Shown here: positions 1 to 10,739 of the stretch, one piece after another | How the letters are laid out: each line of letters begins with the position of its first letter | Position numbering within the stretch: the first letter of the stretch is position 1 | Source: Monomorium pharaonis | Lineage: Eukaryota > Arthropoda > Insecta > Hymenoptera > Formicidae | Direction of reading: 5' to 3' | NCBI RefSeq assembly: GCF_013373865.1 | Contig: NC_050471.1 | Span: 18,781,047-18,845,046, forward strand | Length of the DNA stretch: 64,000 bases | Notes under the pieces: model-generated | The model's input: the letters and a program-made list of their open reading frames with translations, nothing else | Told to the model about the DNA's origin: nothing | Database searches by the model: none | Made by a program: the position numbers and the translations under genes

Positions 1-471
1 CATAACATCATGCAATAACATTGTTTCTCGTGGCGGGAGGTTCGGATTTATCCTCTGTGCCGGTCGTTCTTCTGCATGGTCATTTTCCTCATGCAGAGAA
101 TTATGAAGTCGCAATATTTCTGCTTCGACTTCATTTCGTGGTATATTTCCGGACGCTTCGGCGGGAGAGTGAGCCATTGTCGTGGGACTGGATGTCAGTC
201 GATTGTCGGTCCGATTTCGTCCGTTTAAGTCACGCGTCGTATTAGGTTCGGCGCTTATCAAACTAAACTCGCGTGCGTTTACTGTGGTTCCCCGTTCGGT
301 GACGACGTGTGTTCCGCGGTCGCCTATAACACGTAGCGCGTGTTGCGTCGCGTCTCGTATATCGCGTAACGCGGTTTCCGCTATGCCTACTGCCTCGTGT
401 TCTGGAGATTCTATTATTTCTCCCGAGGGCTGCTGGCCTTCGTTTCGCGGGCTGTCTCCGTTTTGGGACAT
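1..471 (-). CDS. LTR retrotransposon gag, 5' part, runs off the window edge
   Basis: The minus strand is open without a stop from an ATG at 471 down to base 1, giving 157 codons that continue past the window edge. The predicted protein starts MSQNGDSPRNEG, is rich in Glu, Asn and Arg, and has no recognised domain in this part. I call it gag from context: on the same strand, upstream, lie a tRNA-Leu-type primer binding site (1249-1266) and an LTR-like segment with TATA box and polyadenylation signal (1271-1850). The + strand is also open over much of the same stretch, but that reading is Cys/Ser/Arg-rich and looks like a shadow. The family is probably Ty3/Gypsy by its primer site; that is inference. 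Confidence 0.6.
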   Translation of the reverse strand, partial: MSQNGDSPRNEGQQPSGEIIESPEHEAVGIAETALRDIRDATQHALRVIGDRGTHVVTERGTTVNAREFSLISAEPNTTRDLNGRNRTDNRLTSSPTTMAHSPAEASGNIPRNEVEAEILRLHNSLHEENDHAEERPAQRINPNLPPRETMLLHDVM

Positions 472-1248
472 TAATTATTTGTTTGAATTATTCGAGACAG
501 TGTGCAGCTCGCATGCTGTATGTCTCGCGGTCGTCTCCCGAGTATTATCGGTGGAGTCGGATTACGCACGGCTAAGCGTCTTATCGCGGTCGCGTGTGTA
601 CGTGCTAGAACGTTGTACTCGAATCAAAGTTTTATTCTGATACTGTATTATTGATTGGCGCGTATATAAAATGAAATCCTTTTTTTTTGACAGGCGTTTT
701 CTTTTGCGGTTAAACTTCGCGTTGCCTCGTTTTTTCGCGCGGTGTCAATTTTCTGCTGAATTATTATTTCTCGATCGCATTGCCCTTCGCACGGGACATT
801 ACAAAGAGTGCGCAAATATTTGTTACAATTCTGACTTACATTAGTAGAACGGCGCGCATGGCGGTTGTCGTAGGTCAGCTCGCTGGATGGACTGGCGCGT
901 ACGGCGTTGTAGTAGGATGTGTTGCTTTTCCTCGTAGTCTACAGTTGTCTAGTCGTCGCCCCTTGTTGTGGTCCACCTCTCGTTGGCTAGTCGGCCGTTC
1001 CGTTCCCCGGCAGGGAAGCTCGTTCTTCAAGGACACTTAGCACCGTGTATTGACGCGTTGGCACAGATCTTTGCACTCGCGCACTGAATAACACGATGGT
1101 GCTGTCTCAGCTCGTCTTACTGTCGGCTGGTCTTCTTCTCGCAGGATTGTGCTTCCTTCGAGTTTTTTGGATTTGCTGGTCCTTTGTTAGTTTCAGCTTC
1201 TTCTATCCGTTTTTTTTTTTATGTCTCTTGTCCTTGACGGCTTCTTGG
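472..1248 (-). other. Untranslated leader of the left-edge LTR element
   Basis: About 780 bases between the primer binding site and the gag start. CpG-rich relative to surrounding host DNA. I see no convincing ORF or domain here; open readings on the + strand (for example 780-1040, 1096-1278) lack recognisable features. Confidence 0.4.
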
Positions 1249-1266
1249 ATCCCACCGCTGCCACCA
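1249..1266 (-). promoter_or_regulatory. Primer binding site complementary to tRNA-Leu
   Basis: On the minus strand this reads TGGTGGCAGCGGTGGGAT. That is the complement of the 3' end of a eukaryotic tRNA-Leu, including CCA. It lies just inside the LTR end (ACAACA at 1271-1276). The same motif recurs at 49911-49929 (minus) and 51480-51497 (plus) next to other LTRs. Confidence 0.75.
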
Positions 1267-1270
1267 ATTT

Positions 1271-1850
1271 TGTTGTGAGCGTTTGCTCGTTTTGGGAATT
1301 CTTTCCCGTCGGTAGTTGGGATCGTTCTGCCTGAAGGGTTGGGACCCAAAGAGTGAAGGTTCGGCTCGGTGTATAAAAGAAAAGAAGACGCTTCTTACGT
1401 GCTTGTTCGTTGTCTTTATTTCTGTTTCTTGCGCTTACAATCAGCTGTGATGGTGTTAGGTATCACTCGCGATAAGGTGTATAGTACGCGACGCGGCTCG
1501 GACGTTGTTATGTTTCTCTCCGGCTCGGTCACGGCGTGGTCGCGTTTATATATTATGATATCTGGCGCAATTTCGGGGGCCAGTGACCGGGCGTCGGTAG
1601 CTTCCGCGAGGCTAAGCGTTTCGACATCGGAACGCGGTAGCCTTGCGGTTTGATTTTGCAGCGTAGGACCTATTTCTAGGGCGATACGAACTGCTTCCGA
1701 ACGCGCTGTTGTAATCTCACGGAAGTTACTCGGGACTTCCGTGAGCGCGGCGGATTCTTGTGCGTCTTTCGAAAGAGGTGCTTCTTGCAACGTCTTTCGA
1801 AAGATGCGTGTCGCAATTTTAATAGATATAGTTGTAATCGGCTTACAACA
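1271..1850 (-). repeat. 5' LTR of the left-edge Gypsy-type element
   Basis: On the minus strand the segment starts TGTTGTAAGCCGATTACAAC and ends in CAACA. It holds a TATATAAA box (1545-1552) and an AATAAA signal (1415-1420) in the right order. The first bases form an inverted repeat (GTTGTAA/TTACAAC), as in the two other LTR families in this window. The partner LTR would be outside the window, so the outer boundary at 1850 rests on the TG...CA rule. A minus-strand open reading (1416-1790) has no domain and I treat it as chance. Confidence 0.6.
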
Positions 1851-2495
1851 GGGGGCTTTAAAGATTTACTGGAGAAACAAACAAATGCAAGAGAGAAGAA
1901 ATGTGGAAGAGAATTTGAGAGTCCGGTTATACAAATTGATAAAAGACAAAGGTGTGCCAGCATGTTTAAGAAAAGTGTGGAAAGAAAATAAGTGGAATAG
2001 AATAGTGAGGTTTAGGCTAGGAAACAGGATGAGGGAAAGTCATTATTAGGAAAAGGAAAAAATGTGGATTATGCGGATGGATGTGGGAATGATGGGAACA
2101 TGTATGGGAAGAGTGCAGAAATTGAGAAAGAGGAAATCGAGTAGGTGAAAACGATTTTGGTTGAGGAGGGAGAGGGAGAGAGTTGGTTAAGGGAGCTGGA
2201 GATGGAAAGAAAAGAGGTAGAGAGGTGAGGGGGCGGAGAGAGAGGGAGAAGAAGAGAGTGGGCGGTGAGAACGGAATGAATGAATAGGCATGAGGAAGTC
2301 ACTAAGGCAGTGGTGTGTATGCGTGTATGCGTGCATGTGTGCGCGCGTGGTAAGGCAGGATATGAAGGCGGAAGCTTACGCTGAAACATTTTTGCGAGTA
2401 GGTTAAGTTAGTCATAGGATAATAGATACTGTCTGTATAAGTTATTGTAAGACAGAGATCGTAAACTTAGGGGGACGCAATAAATAAATAAATAT
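1851..2495 (+). pseudogene. LINE 3' end: C-terminal Cys/His region and A-rich tail
   Basis: The + strand encodes a Lys/Arg-rich stretch with FRLGNRMRESHY, then after a stop a Cys pattern (KCGLCG ... EHVWEEC). The same arrangement occurs on the minus strand at 10883-11101 and 12114-12350, so these are copies of one non-LTR retrotransposon family and this is the end of its reverse-transcriptase protein. The unit ends in AATAAATAAATAAATA near 2480. The 5' side is cut at the LTR boundary at 1850. Several stops and frameshifts make it dead. Confidence 0.6.
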
Positions 2496-2499
2496 TTTT

Positions 2500-3100
2500 A
2501 AGTTGCTGAGCTAACACTGGTGGATGTTTGCACAATAGTATATTATCTAAGTAGATATTACAATATGTAACTAATATATTGCGCACCATATATCAAACAG
2601 GCGCAAAATAGCATTCTGAAAGTTTTTATTTTATAATAAAACACATTTGAACCAATGAAGGCAAGACCAGCTGGAAAATTGTCTGCTGATTAACGTGAAG
2701 ATTTAGCGAAAAATTATCAGAAGCAATTTTTTTTACAAAATGCGAACAATTTGTTAACTGGTCTTGACTTTATTAGCTGAAATGTGTTTCAACATAAAAA
2801 TTTTGAGCATTATTTTGCGTCTGCTGGAGGTTTAGCAAGAAATCAAAAACAAAAACTTTTTTCATAAATTACAAGTATTATGCAAGAACTTATGCATATA
2901 AACATTTCTCCATTATTAAATTATCTTGCAAGATTATAATTATGCTATTGTGATCATTCATTTTTATTAATTTTATTACTTATAACACAGCTACGTTTTA
3001 TATAATTTAACCAGTATTACTCCAGATAGCACGCATGTCCAAATTGAAATATAAGATGATTTAAAATAGTCTTTCAGCATAACATAGACGTAACTTAACT
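2500..3100. other. AT-rich non-coding stretch
   Basis: Nothing recognised; no open reading of note and no clear repeat boundary. Confidence 0.5.
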
Positions 3101-3104
3101 CATT

Positions 3105-3912
3105 AAGTCCTAAGTGGACAGTTTTCTGAGACTTTAATGATATGTTATACTATGAATCTAATCTAAAAAAATTTCAAACCAACTTTTTTTTAATGTAAAG
3201 TTTTTTGAACTTTCAATATCTGTCGTCAGAATTTCTCAAAAATGCGATTTGGATAATTTATATTAAGTTATTTGCAAAAAAACTGATTTTTTTACTGAAA
3301 TTTTTTAAAAATTAATATTTACACATAGAAAACGGGTGGAAATATCTTTGAGAAGTGAAAATCTTGCGTCCATGGACCGTAAACTTTTAAATGTACATGT
3401 GAATATATTTCAATTCAAGATGGCGACATTCAATATGGAGGTTAAAAGAGGAAAATCTATGAAATCTTTGATTTCATTGTATGTAAATATTTCTTTTAAT
3501 TGCTTTATTATCATCCAAATTAGTTTTTAGGTTTCTTGGGTTGCTAATTACGATTCTGTTATCAAACATGTCAAATTCAAGATGGCAAATCCAATATGAC
3601 GGTCGAAAACATTTGAAGTCAATCAAATTTACTGAAAATCATTATATAGAAGGTTTTTGGGTCGCTGATTACGAATCTGACACCAGAATCAAATATTGAA
3701 AAGAAAATTTTAGTGAAAAAATTACCGTTTTTTGCAAATAAATTAACATAAATTGTTCGGATTGCATTTTTGAGAAATTCTGGCGACGGATATTGAAAAT
3801 ACAGGAAATTTTACACAAAAAAAGTTGGTTTGAAATTTATTAAGAATTAGATTTATAGCATAAAATACTACTAAAAAAAGTTACAGAAAACTGTCCGCTT
3901 TAGATTTAATGG
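3105..3912. mobile_element. Palindromic MITE of about 0.8 kb
   Basis: The two ends are long imperfect inverted repeats. GGACAGTTTTCTG at the left matches CAGAAAACTGTCC at the right, and homology continues inward through TTTCAAACCAACTTTTTTT and TTTCTCAAAAATGC for about 200 bases. The middle contains short direct repeats with AAGATGGC. No transposase is encoded. Target duplication not resolved. Confidence 0.65.
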
Positions 3913-4276
3913 ACATATTCAATTTGTTTTTGAGACGTTTAATGTTTTGATTTTGAATATCATATTGTCTTACTCATTGATTGATATTTAGTATTAATGA
4001 CATTATTTATTGCTAATACTTAAGAAACACATTTTTTGTTCTATTTTGAATTGTGTTAAATGTTATGTAAATAGAGAAAATTACTGAATATATTATTATT
4101 ATTTGTAATATTATTTTTTGGAGAACTTTTTAATTAACTTTTTAATAAAAAACTAAAATTTGTAGAAAAAATGAACTTAGCTTATGTTAAGTTGTTGTAT
4201 TATTTGAATGTGAATTTAATTTAAATTTATGATTTTACAAAATATGTAATATACTTACTTGTATCTAATGTTATAG

Positions 4277-4533
4277 CCTGAGAAAATTCTGACAGATGAA
4301 TCGGTTATCGTGGCGCAATACATAAATAATCCGCTTTTAGTCGACGGACATAAATGTGATTTGCGTCTCTATGTGGCTGTGACAAACTACGATCCCCTGC
4401 TAATTTATTTATATGAGGAAGGTTTAGTGAGATTTGCAGCTGTTAAATATGACGGTCAGAGTCAGTATACTTGGAATCCTTGCATGCATCTTTGTAACTA
4501 CAGTATAAACAAATTTCATGTGGATTATGTAAA
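4277..4533 (+). CDS. TTLL5: TTLL5-type tubulin polyglutamylase, internal exon (TTL domain)
   Basis: Tubulin tyrosine ligase-like enzymes use ATP to add glutamates to tubulin tails on axonemes, centrioles and neuronal microtubules. This exon encodes 85 codons of the TTL/ATP-grasp core, including NNPLLVDGHKCDLRLYV, YDPLLIYLYEEGLVRF and MHLCNYSINK, which fit the TTLL5 subfamily. The acceptor is TTATAG before 4277 and the donor is GTAAGT at 4534. The exon ends with two bases of a codon (AA), completed to Lys by the G at the start of the next exon at 26872. The usual MHLTNYS motif reads MHLCNYS. Earlier exons are not visible in bases 1-4276. Family call is from recognition; splice structure is seen directly. 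Confidence 0.9.
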
Positions 4534-6000
4534 GTAAGTAATAACAGAAATACAGTTAATATATATTAGGAAAATTTTTTTCTTAATTCTTAGTCTCTTC
4601 ACAAGCGCGATCTCTCACAATTAGCATATTTCTGTAATGTGTGCTTTCTATAATTTACATAGATAAACGGGGTTTACAGTTTAATACCGGTTCTGAATGG
4701 TTTTAAATTTACAAGAAGTTTTCTTGGGGTACTTATTTATACAGTAGGGTCCTTTTTCTTTCTGCGAGGCAATCGAATAAAAATGGTATTTAGTCGGAGT
4801 TTGAAAGTACAGTGAGCAGATGCACAACTCACTATTGCTACCTATCAGGAAAATGTTTATATTGAAAGAGAAAGAGAGAGAGGATAAATATAAATATAAA
4901 TATAAATATATTATAATTATACCAGGGTTGAGTAATACTTAGTTAAAAAATTGACAGTTAATAAAATAGTTAAAAAGTTAATAACTTTTACCTTAATTTT
5001 GTTAATTTTAAATGATTTAATTTTTAATTTTAACCAGTTATTTTTAAACATATAAGCTTTAACTTATTAACTTTTTTTTTAAGCTAAAAATTTTATCTCT
5101 AAAAGAAAGATTATAAAAGAAAAAATACATTTCTGCATAAAAACAATATTTTTGATATTTCAAGTAAATTTAATTTTTTAACAAAAAAAATTAAATACTC
5201 GATATTATAGTTATGTTGATAATCTAATTTAAATAAATTATATAACTGTTTTTAATTTAATGTAAATAATGCTTCTCAAAACTAATTTTTACTTTAACTT
5301 GAGTTATTTTAATCTTAACGTAACTGAGTTAATTTTTTATGTAAAAATGACGAATAGATAAAGTCTTATCGAAGACCTTGACCTTGATATATATTGAAGA
5401 CCTTGACCTTGATAATAATCTCGTCGCTGTGGATCACACATGTATGTGCAAAAATAAGATGTGCTGCTATATAGTGTGGATAACATATATATGTGCATCT
5501 CGAAAAAAGAAAGTTAACCCTCAGTTGTCACACATCTGCTCTGTAACAAACTTGTCACACTAGATCCAACGGACTCAGTACCAAATTTCAAAATACGACT
5601 ACTCTCAAATAAATTAAATAATGGCATCCAAAAGATATGAAGAAAACTTCAATATTTGTAGAACATATTACTTGTATTAAAAAGTCATATGTACCTTTAA
5701 ATAAAATATATGTACCTTTATATTTAAAAAATTCGTGAAATTATCAGTTCTTGCGAAAAAAATTATAACTTTTTTAATTTTTAATATTTTGAGCAAAATT
5801 TAACTGAATGGGGTGACACTTTATGAAAAAAATAGTAGGATAATTGATGTTTTAAAAAGGGTATTTATTTAGACATAAGAAAACGAGCTGTTTTTGTATT
5901 AAATGTACTTTTTATTGAAAAAATTATAATTTTTAAGATTTTTAATATTTTGAGTTGAAAAAATTTAACTGACTAAAGATCAAGATATGATCTTTATTAT
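4534..6000 (+). other. TTLL5 intron, AT-rich with small direct repeats
   Basis: Intronic sequence. Contains a 23-base tandem duplication around 5370-5415 (GAAGACCTTGACCTTGATA twice), an AAATAT simple repeat near 4888-4912 and two diverged direct copies of a roughly 125-base unit (about 5755-5880 and 5920-6055, sharing CACTTTATGAAAAAAATAG). No gene seen. Confidence 0.5.
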
Positions 6001-6004
6001 CACT

Positions 6005-7937
6005 TTATGAAAAAAATAGGATAATGAGTTCAAAAAAGATATTTATTTTATACAATTTTATTTCTTCTAAACACTTTCTTGCTAGTTCGCTACCTCCTCC
6101 CTCCTCTAACCTCTTTTCATATTTCCACGCCTTTCTTCCCGCTTTCCCTCTCAATTTATCCCTTAGTATCTCTTCTCTCACCATATAGCCCGGCGTGTGC
6201 CAATCCAAGCCCAGCATCCATCTCAGGTACCTCTTTTCTAACCTCTCCATACTGTCTTTTTCCTTTCATATTTCAACCCCGTACCCCATAACTGTCCATA
6301 CTAACCTGTCAAATAATCACACCCTCCTTCCTCAATCACCCCGTACCTTCTCTTCCCAATCCCCCAAACTTGATCCATCACTGCCGCCGCCCTTCTCACC
6401 CTATCCTTTATCTGCGCTTCTTGCCCCCCATTTTTTTGAAACACATATCCTAGATAGCAAAACTCCTTCACCTTCTCTATCCTATTCTCTTTCCACCACC
6501 AACTTTTCCAACTCTCTCTATCTCCTCCCTTTTTGAACTTCAATATTTTTGATTTCTTCGCATTTAAAACTAAATTCTTTTCATCCAAGTACCTTTCTAA
6601 TATTTCTAACATACTTCTCATCTGGTCTTCGTCCTCCGCTATCACCACCAAGTCATCCGCAAGTCATGCTAACGTACACACCCTCTCCTCTTATCTTCAC
6701 CCCTCCCCACTTGACCCTCCCCATTATTTCTTCTAAGTCTGAGATTAATAGATTAAAATCAACGGACTCAGTGAACACCCCTGTCTTACTCCCCCTCCTT
6801 GTCCATAACTTCTCTCCCGTCTCCTCCCCAACCCTAACTCTACTTTTCGTTTTTCTTAATAAACTTTCCACTCTCTCTATTAAACCTTTTCTAATTTCCC
6901 TCTCTCTCATCGTCTATATCAAAATACTTCTATCCACCGAATCAAATGTCGCCTTCAAATCTACGAATAACGCTATTAATTTCCCGCCTTTTTTGCTTAC
7001 ACTTTTATTTACTAAGTAGTTTAATACATAAATATTATCTATTGTTTCTCTCTTTATCCTAAAGCCTGCCTGATTATCTGGGATTATTCCTTTCTCCTCA
7101 ATCTCTTTATTCAACCTCTCTGCTAGAATTTTTGCATACACCTTGTACAGCGTGGGCATTAAAGTTATTCCCCTATACTCCTTCACCTGCGTCCCTTCTC
7201 CTTTTTTTCGGTACCATTACTCCCTCCTTCCATTTCTCTAGCCATTCTTCTCCCTTCCATACCCTATTCAAAAATTCCTCTATCCACTCCTCTAATCTTC
7301 CTCCTCTCCCCACCTTTATACCTCATTCGGGATTTTATCTAATCTACCCGCTTTTCCTAATTTTAATTTACTCACCACTTTTCTTACTTCCTCCTTGCTA
7401 ATAATCTGTTCTTCCTCCCTCCTACAAACTTCTCTATCTTTTCTCACCTCTCCTTTAACCACTCTTGCTTCTACTCCACCTAACAAACACATAAAATACT
7501 CCTTCCATTCCTCCACTTTTATTCCTTCGTTCACTCTCCTTTTCTTTTTCCTGTCTTTATTTACTATCTCCCAAACTTCACTCTCATTCCTGGCTTCTTC
7601 TGCTTTTTTCTCCCACTTCCTATTCTCCTCCTCTTTCTTTCTTTCACATAGAACTTTGAATTCTCTTTTTAGCCCTATATATTTCTCCTATCCTCTAATC
7701 CTTTCCTTCACTTCCTTAAATCCCTCCTCACCTGTCTTTTCAATTCCCTACACTTTTCATCCCACCAGCCTCTTCCTACCTTCTTACCTTTTCTTCTCTC
7801 TCTCTCCGCCTTTCCCATTGCGTCCTTGATTTTACTCAGCATCTTATTCCCCTCCTTATTTACTTCCTGCTCTTATTCTTCCTCTATCCCTACCTCCAAA
7901 ACTTCCCTGAACATTTTCTTACCCTCCTCATCCCAGA
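6005..7937 (-). pseudogene. LINE reverse transcriptase, degenerate
   Basis: Minus-strand readings in several frames give consecutive pieces of a non-LTR retrotransposon reverse transcriptase. Near 7186-6914 there is EYRGITLMPTLYKVYAKI, IIPDNQAGFR and LIALFVDLKATFDSVDR (RT motifs, finger and palm). Near 6651-6301 there is VVIAEDEDQMRSML followed by NAKKSKILKF and CYLGYVF (palm and thumb). At 6250-6005 the C-terminal part includes LRWMLGLDWHTPGYM. At least four frame changes and stops separate them. The + strand is strongly pyrimidine-rich, so Lys/Glu/Arg dominate the protein. Foldback element A (7938-8487) separates this part from its endonuclease at 8488-8800. Clade not assigned. Confidence 0.75.
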
Positions 7938-8105
7938 AAGGGGTGACCACGTCATTATTGCTCATGCGTCAATATTGGCCACGTCACTATTGGCCACGCG
8001 TCATTATTGCCCACGTCAATATTAATCAATTTTTTTTTGTTTAGCGTAGAAAATCGCAAAACCCATGTGGTGCAGAGAAATGCTTTGCACGAACACGCAC
8101 ACACA

Positions 8106-8142
<37 letters not shown>

Positions 8143-8487
8143 ACACACACGGGAGGGGGTGCAAGGGGGGCCTTCGGCCCTTCCTCCTGCACCCACCCCG
8201 TCCAAGTCGCAAACCCATATACAACAATGACGTGGCCAATAGTGACGCGTGGGCAATAATGACGCGTGGGCAATATTAACGCGTGGTCAATAGTGACGTA
8301 GCCAATATTGACGCGTGGGCAATAATGACGTGGTCAATATTGACGTGTGGCCAATAATGACGTGGCCAATATTGACGCGTGGCCATTATTGACGTGGGCA
8401 ATATTGACATGGCCAATATTGACGCGTGGCCAATATTGACGTGGCCAATCCAACCCATGATCAATATTGACGTGGGCAAACGGGACG
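7938..8487. mobile_element. Foldback element A: minisatellite arms around a shared core
   Basis: Left arm (about 7941-8027) carries four monomers such as CAATATTGGCCACGTCA. The right arm (about 8226-8482) carries about fifteen in the opposite orientation, such as GACGCGTGGCCAATATT. Monomers are 15 or 17 bases. Between them lies a core with TCGCAAAACCCATGTGGTGC, an AC microsatellite (8095-8150), a GC hairpin (GGGCCTTCGGCCC) and a second TCGCAAACCCAT. It sits inside a LINE between endonuclease and reverse transcriptase. No transposase encoded; open readings here are translations of the repeats. Confidence 0.7.
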
Positions 8488-8800
8488 CTTCTTTTTATTT
8501 ACTCTCTCTCCTCACTCCTCACCTCTGCCACTACTGGAAAATGATCCGAATCTACCTTATCTATTACCCTCATTTTCTCTATTCTTTCTTTCGCCTTTCT
8601 ATCTACTAAAATGTAGTCGATCACCGTGCTCCCCTACCTTCAACATACGTATACTCACCTTCCTCATCTCCCACCATCTCCTTCCATTTAAAATTTCCCC
8701 ACTCTTCCATACGCACATCTTCTCTCTGCCTACTCCCTACTTCAACTCTGTTATTACCCGCGTCACCTAATTAATACGCTAAAATTCACTCATATCCTTT
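8488..8800 (-). pseudogene. LINE endonuclease C-terminal part
   Basis: The minus strand reads STVIDYILVDRKAKERIEK and, shortly after, DSDHFPVVAEV. This is the conserved SDH end of an APE-type LINE endonuclease. It continues the LINE at 6005-7937 after removal of foldback element A. Upstream (8800-8930) the pyrimidine-rich LINE sequence fades out. Confidence 0.6.
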
Positions 8801-8930
8801 CCTTCTACACTTCACCTATCCATCCACACACTTTCTAGCGCTCTCTTTCAATCACACTCGACTATCCTACCCTCTCCTACGCTCTCTTTCACCTCTTATC
8901 GCACTCAATTCACTGCTTACAACTACATAC

Positions 8931-9595
8931 ATCTAACTTACTTTGGCCCGGAAACGGAAGTCCAATTTGATGGTTTAATAATGATGCTACAAGTATCTTA
9001 AAAAAACTTAATTTATTGTAAAAAATATTACCTTAACCAATGCTTGAACCTAGAATTTAGTCTGAGCATTATGTCAATATTTTTTGCAATAGGTTTAGGC
9101 AATGAAAAAGATTAAGCATTAAGATCTGCTTTGAAGAAAAAATGGTTGGAAAATTTTATTTGTGTTATTTATATCTAACATTTAAGTTTTTATTATTATA
9201 ATAAATATAACTTTGTTACATGTGCGTTGAAAATGGTTCTCTTCGTGCCCCTCTACTGGTCGGAAAGTCGCTAATTATGCACGGACAGTATTCTTGCATA
9301 AATAACTGATTACCCTACCGATCAACCGTGCAGAAATAGTCGTGCAACAATCATTTTTACATGACTATTTCCTTTAAATCTCGCGCTATTGATTACTTTG
9401 TCACACCTTGCCCTTCATTGTCACTCGCATCGTACCACAGGCACGTCATCTAGCAACAAACATATGGTATCTCTTGAAAACTTTGCAAACATTACCGACA
9501 TAGTTAGTTTATTTATTTTGTTTCCCCTTAGGGTTACAATACTTTACAAAAAATATCTTACACGCTATCTTATCCTACCTTACATCTAATCATAG
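8931..9595. other. Non-coding stretch
   Basis: No gene seen. Bases about 9212-9255 resemble 45668-45712 (both start near TTGTTAyATGTGCrTTGAAA), so a short dispersed repeat is likely. Confidence 0.4.
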
Positions 9596-9605
9596 CCTAA
9601 ATGTG

Positions 9606-10640
9606 GAGTGAATCCCAGATGCGCACAGTAATAAACGGACACAGTGCGAAACGGACATACCGTGGTGGCAATCGGACACATTGCGAAACAGACACATTGC
9701 GAAACGGACACAGGACATATTAACAAACAGACACAGTGCGAAACGGACACAGTAACAAACGAACACAATAACAAACGGACACAGTGTTAATCAGACAGAA
9801 ACAAAATTGTTATGAGTGACACACTCATAACGATAAAAAAGGTGTCAGTAGCACGATGACGTAAGTCGGTCAGCTGCAGCAGTCAGCATCGAGCGCATCG
9901 CGCGAGGTTTCGCGCAATCTGCTCGACAATTAGCGCAATGCTCCTTAGACAGCACTTGCTGTCTAAGCAATAATTTGGAATACTGACCGATTTACGCCCT
10001 CACGCAATCCTCCCCTTCTTTCGATCCAACTACCGAATTATCGGATATATAAACCGGCGAAAGAAGGTGAGGAGCGGGTCAATCCGAAGTAGACAAACTA
10101 AGACAACACACGACACTCTGCTTTGCGGGGTCGTGGACAACGAGCTCATAGACGCGACACTCTGCCTTACGGGGTCGCGATCTATTCACTGTAACCGAAT
10201 ACAAGAATAAAAGTGTTCAATATAACTAACGGTGTGAGTGACCAAATACCTTCCTCGCGAGATCTCTGGCAGTGATCCCAAATCGTACTCACAACGAGGG
10301 GTACAACAAATTCGTGCAAAATTTTTCATGAAATTTTATAGGCATGTAGTGTTTATTATATGTAATCGAATGTAAACAGGAGGGAGGGAGGGAGTGTGGA
10401 TAGTTCTCGCTACGCGTAGAAAGTCGCAAATTTATGTGGTACAGTACAAAGCGTGGACATTTTTTCGCTGTGGCCACACACACACACACACACACACACG
10501 CGCGCGCGCGTGCGAGCGGGAGGGTATCCTGGAAAGTCGCAAACTCATGTGGTAAGTCTGTTTGTTATTGTGTCTGTTTATTACTGTATCCGTTTCACTC
10601 AGCCTGTGTCCGTTTATTACCGTGCGCATGTGGGACGCTC
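9606..10640. mobile_element. Foldback element B with 10-base target duplication, split by a solo LTR
   Basis: The ends are inverted: GAGTGAATCCCAGATGCGC at the left, GCGCATGTGGGACGCTC at the right. CCTAAATGTG is present immediately outside both ends (9596-9605 and 10641-10650), a target duplication of 9-10 bases. The left arm is an array of 15-16 base monomers such as ACGGACACAGTGCGAA; the right arm (10555-10630) holds the same monomer inverted (GTGTCCGTTTATTACC). The core (10410-10556) has GTCGCAAATTTATGTGG, an AC/GC microsatellite and a second GTCGCAAACTCATGTGG. A solo LTR (9808-10308) is inserted just inside the left arm. No protein encoded. Confidence 0.75.
9808..10308 (+). repeat. Solo LTR, same family as the element at 50924-54291
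   Basis: Begins TGTTATGAGTGACACACTC and ends GGTACAACA, and matches the LTRs of the 50.9-kb element closely along its length. It has TATATAAA about 10047 and AATAAA about 10206. It differs in carrying two copies of the 27-nt hairpin unit (10109-10135, 10153-10179) where the complete element has three. Flanks AAAT/AATT are compatible with a 4-base target duplication offset by one base. Nested in foldback B. Confidence 0.85.
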
Positions 10641-10702
10641 CCTAAATGTGTTGGCGCGTACTAGTTACCTGTTTACGCACTCACATCCTATCTCTACACA
10701 CA

Positions 10703-10733
<31 letters not shown>

Positions 10734-10738
10734 GCGCG
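10478..10738. repeat. Microsatellites (AC)n(GC)n
   Basis: 10478-10515 AC then GC repeats, and 10696-10738 AC then GC repeats. The first belongs to foldback core B; the second lies just outside the element. Confidence 0.8.
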
Positions 10739-10739
10739 C

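Noticed and set aside
182..640. 152-codon plus-strand ORF at the left edge
   Set aside because: Opposite a stop-free minus frame that starts at an ATG and fits LTR context; composition looks like a shadow.
1416..1790. 124-codon minus ORF
   Set aside because: Overlaps LTR promoter and polyadenylation signals; no homology recognised.
7955..8279. Overlapping open readings rich in Cys/Val or His/Thr
   Set aside because: Translations of the AC microsatellite and foldback arrays; no conserved protein.
7941..8482. CRISPR-like array of short repeats
   Set aside because: Monomers are contiguous with no unique spacers, and the genome is eukaryotic.
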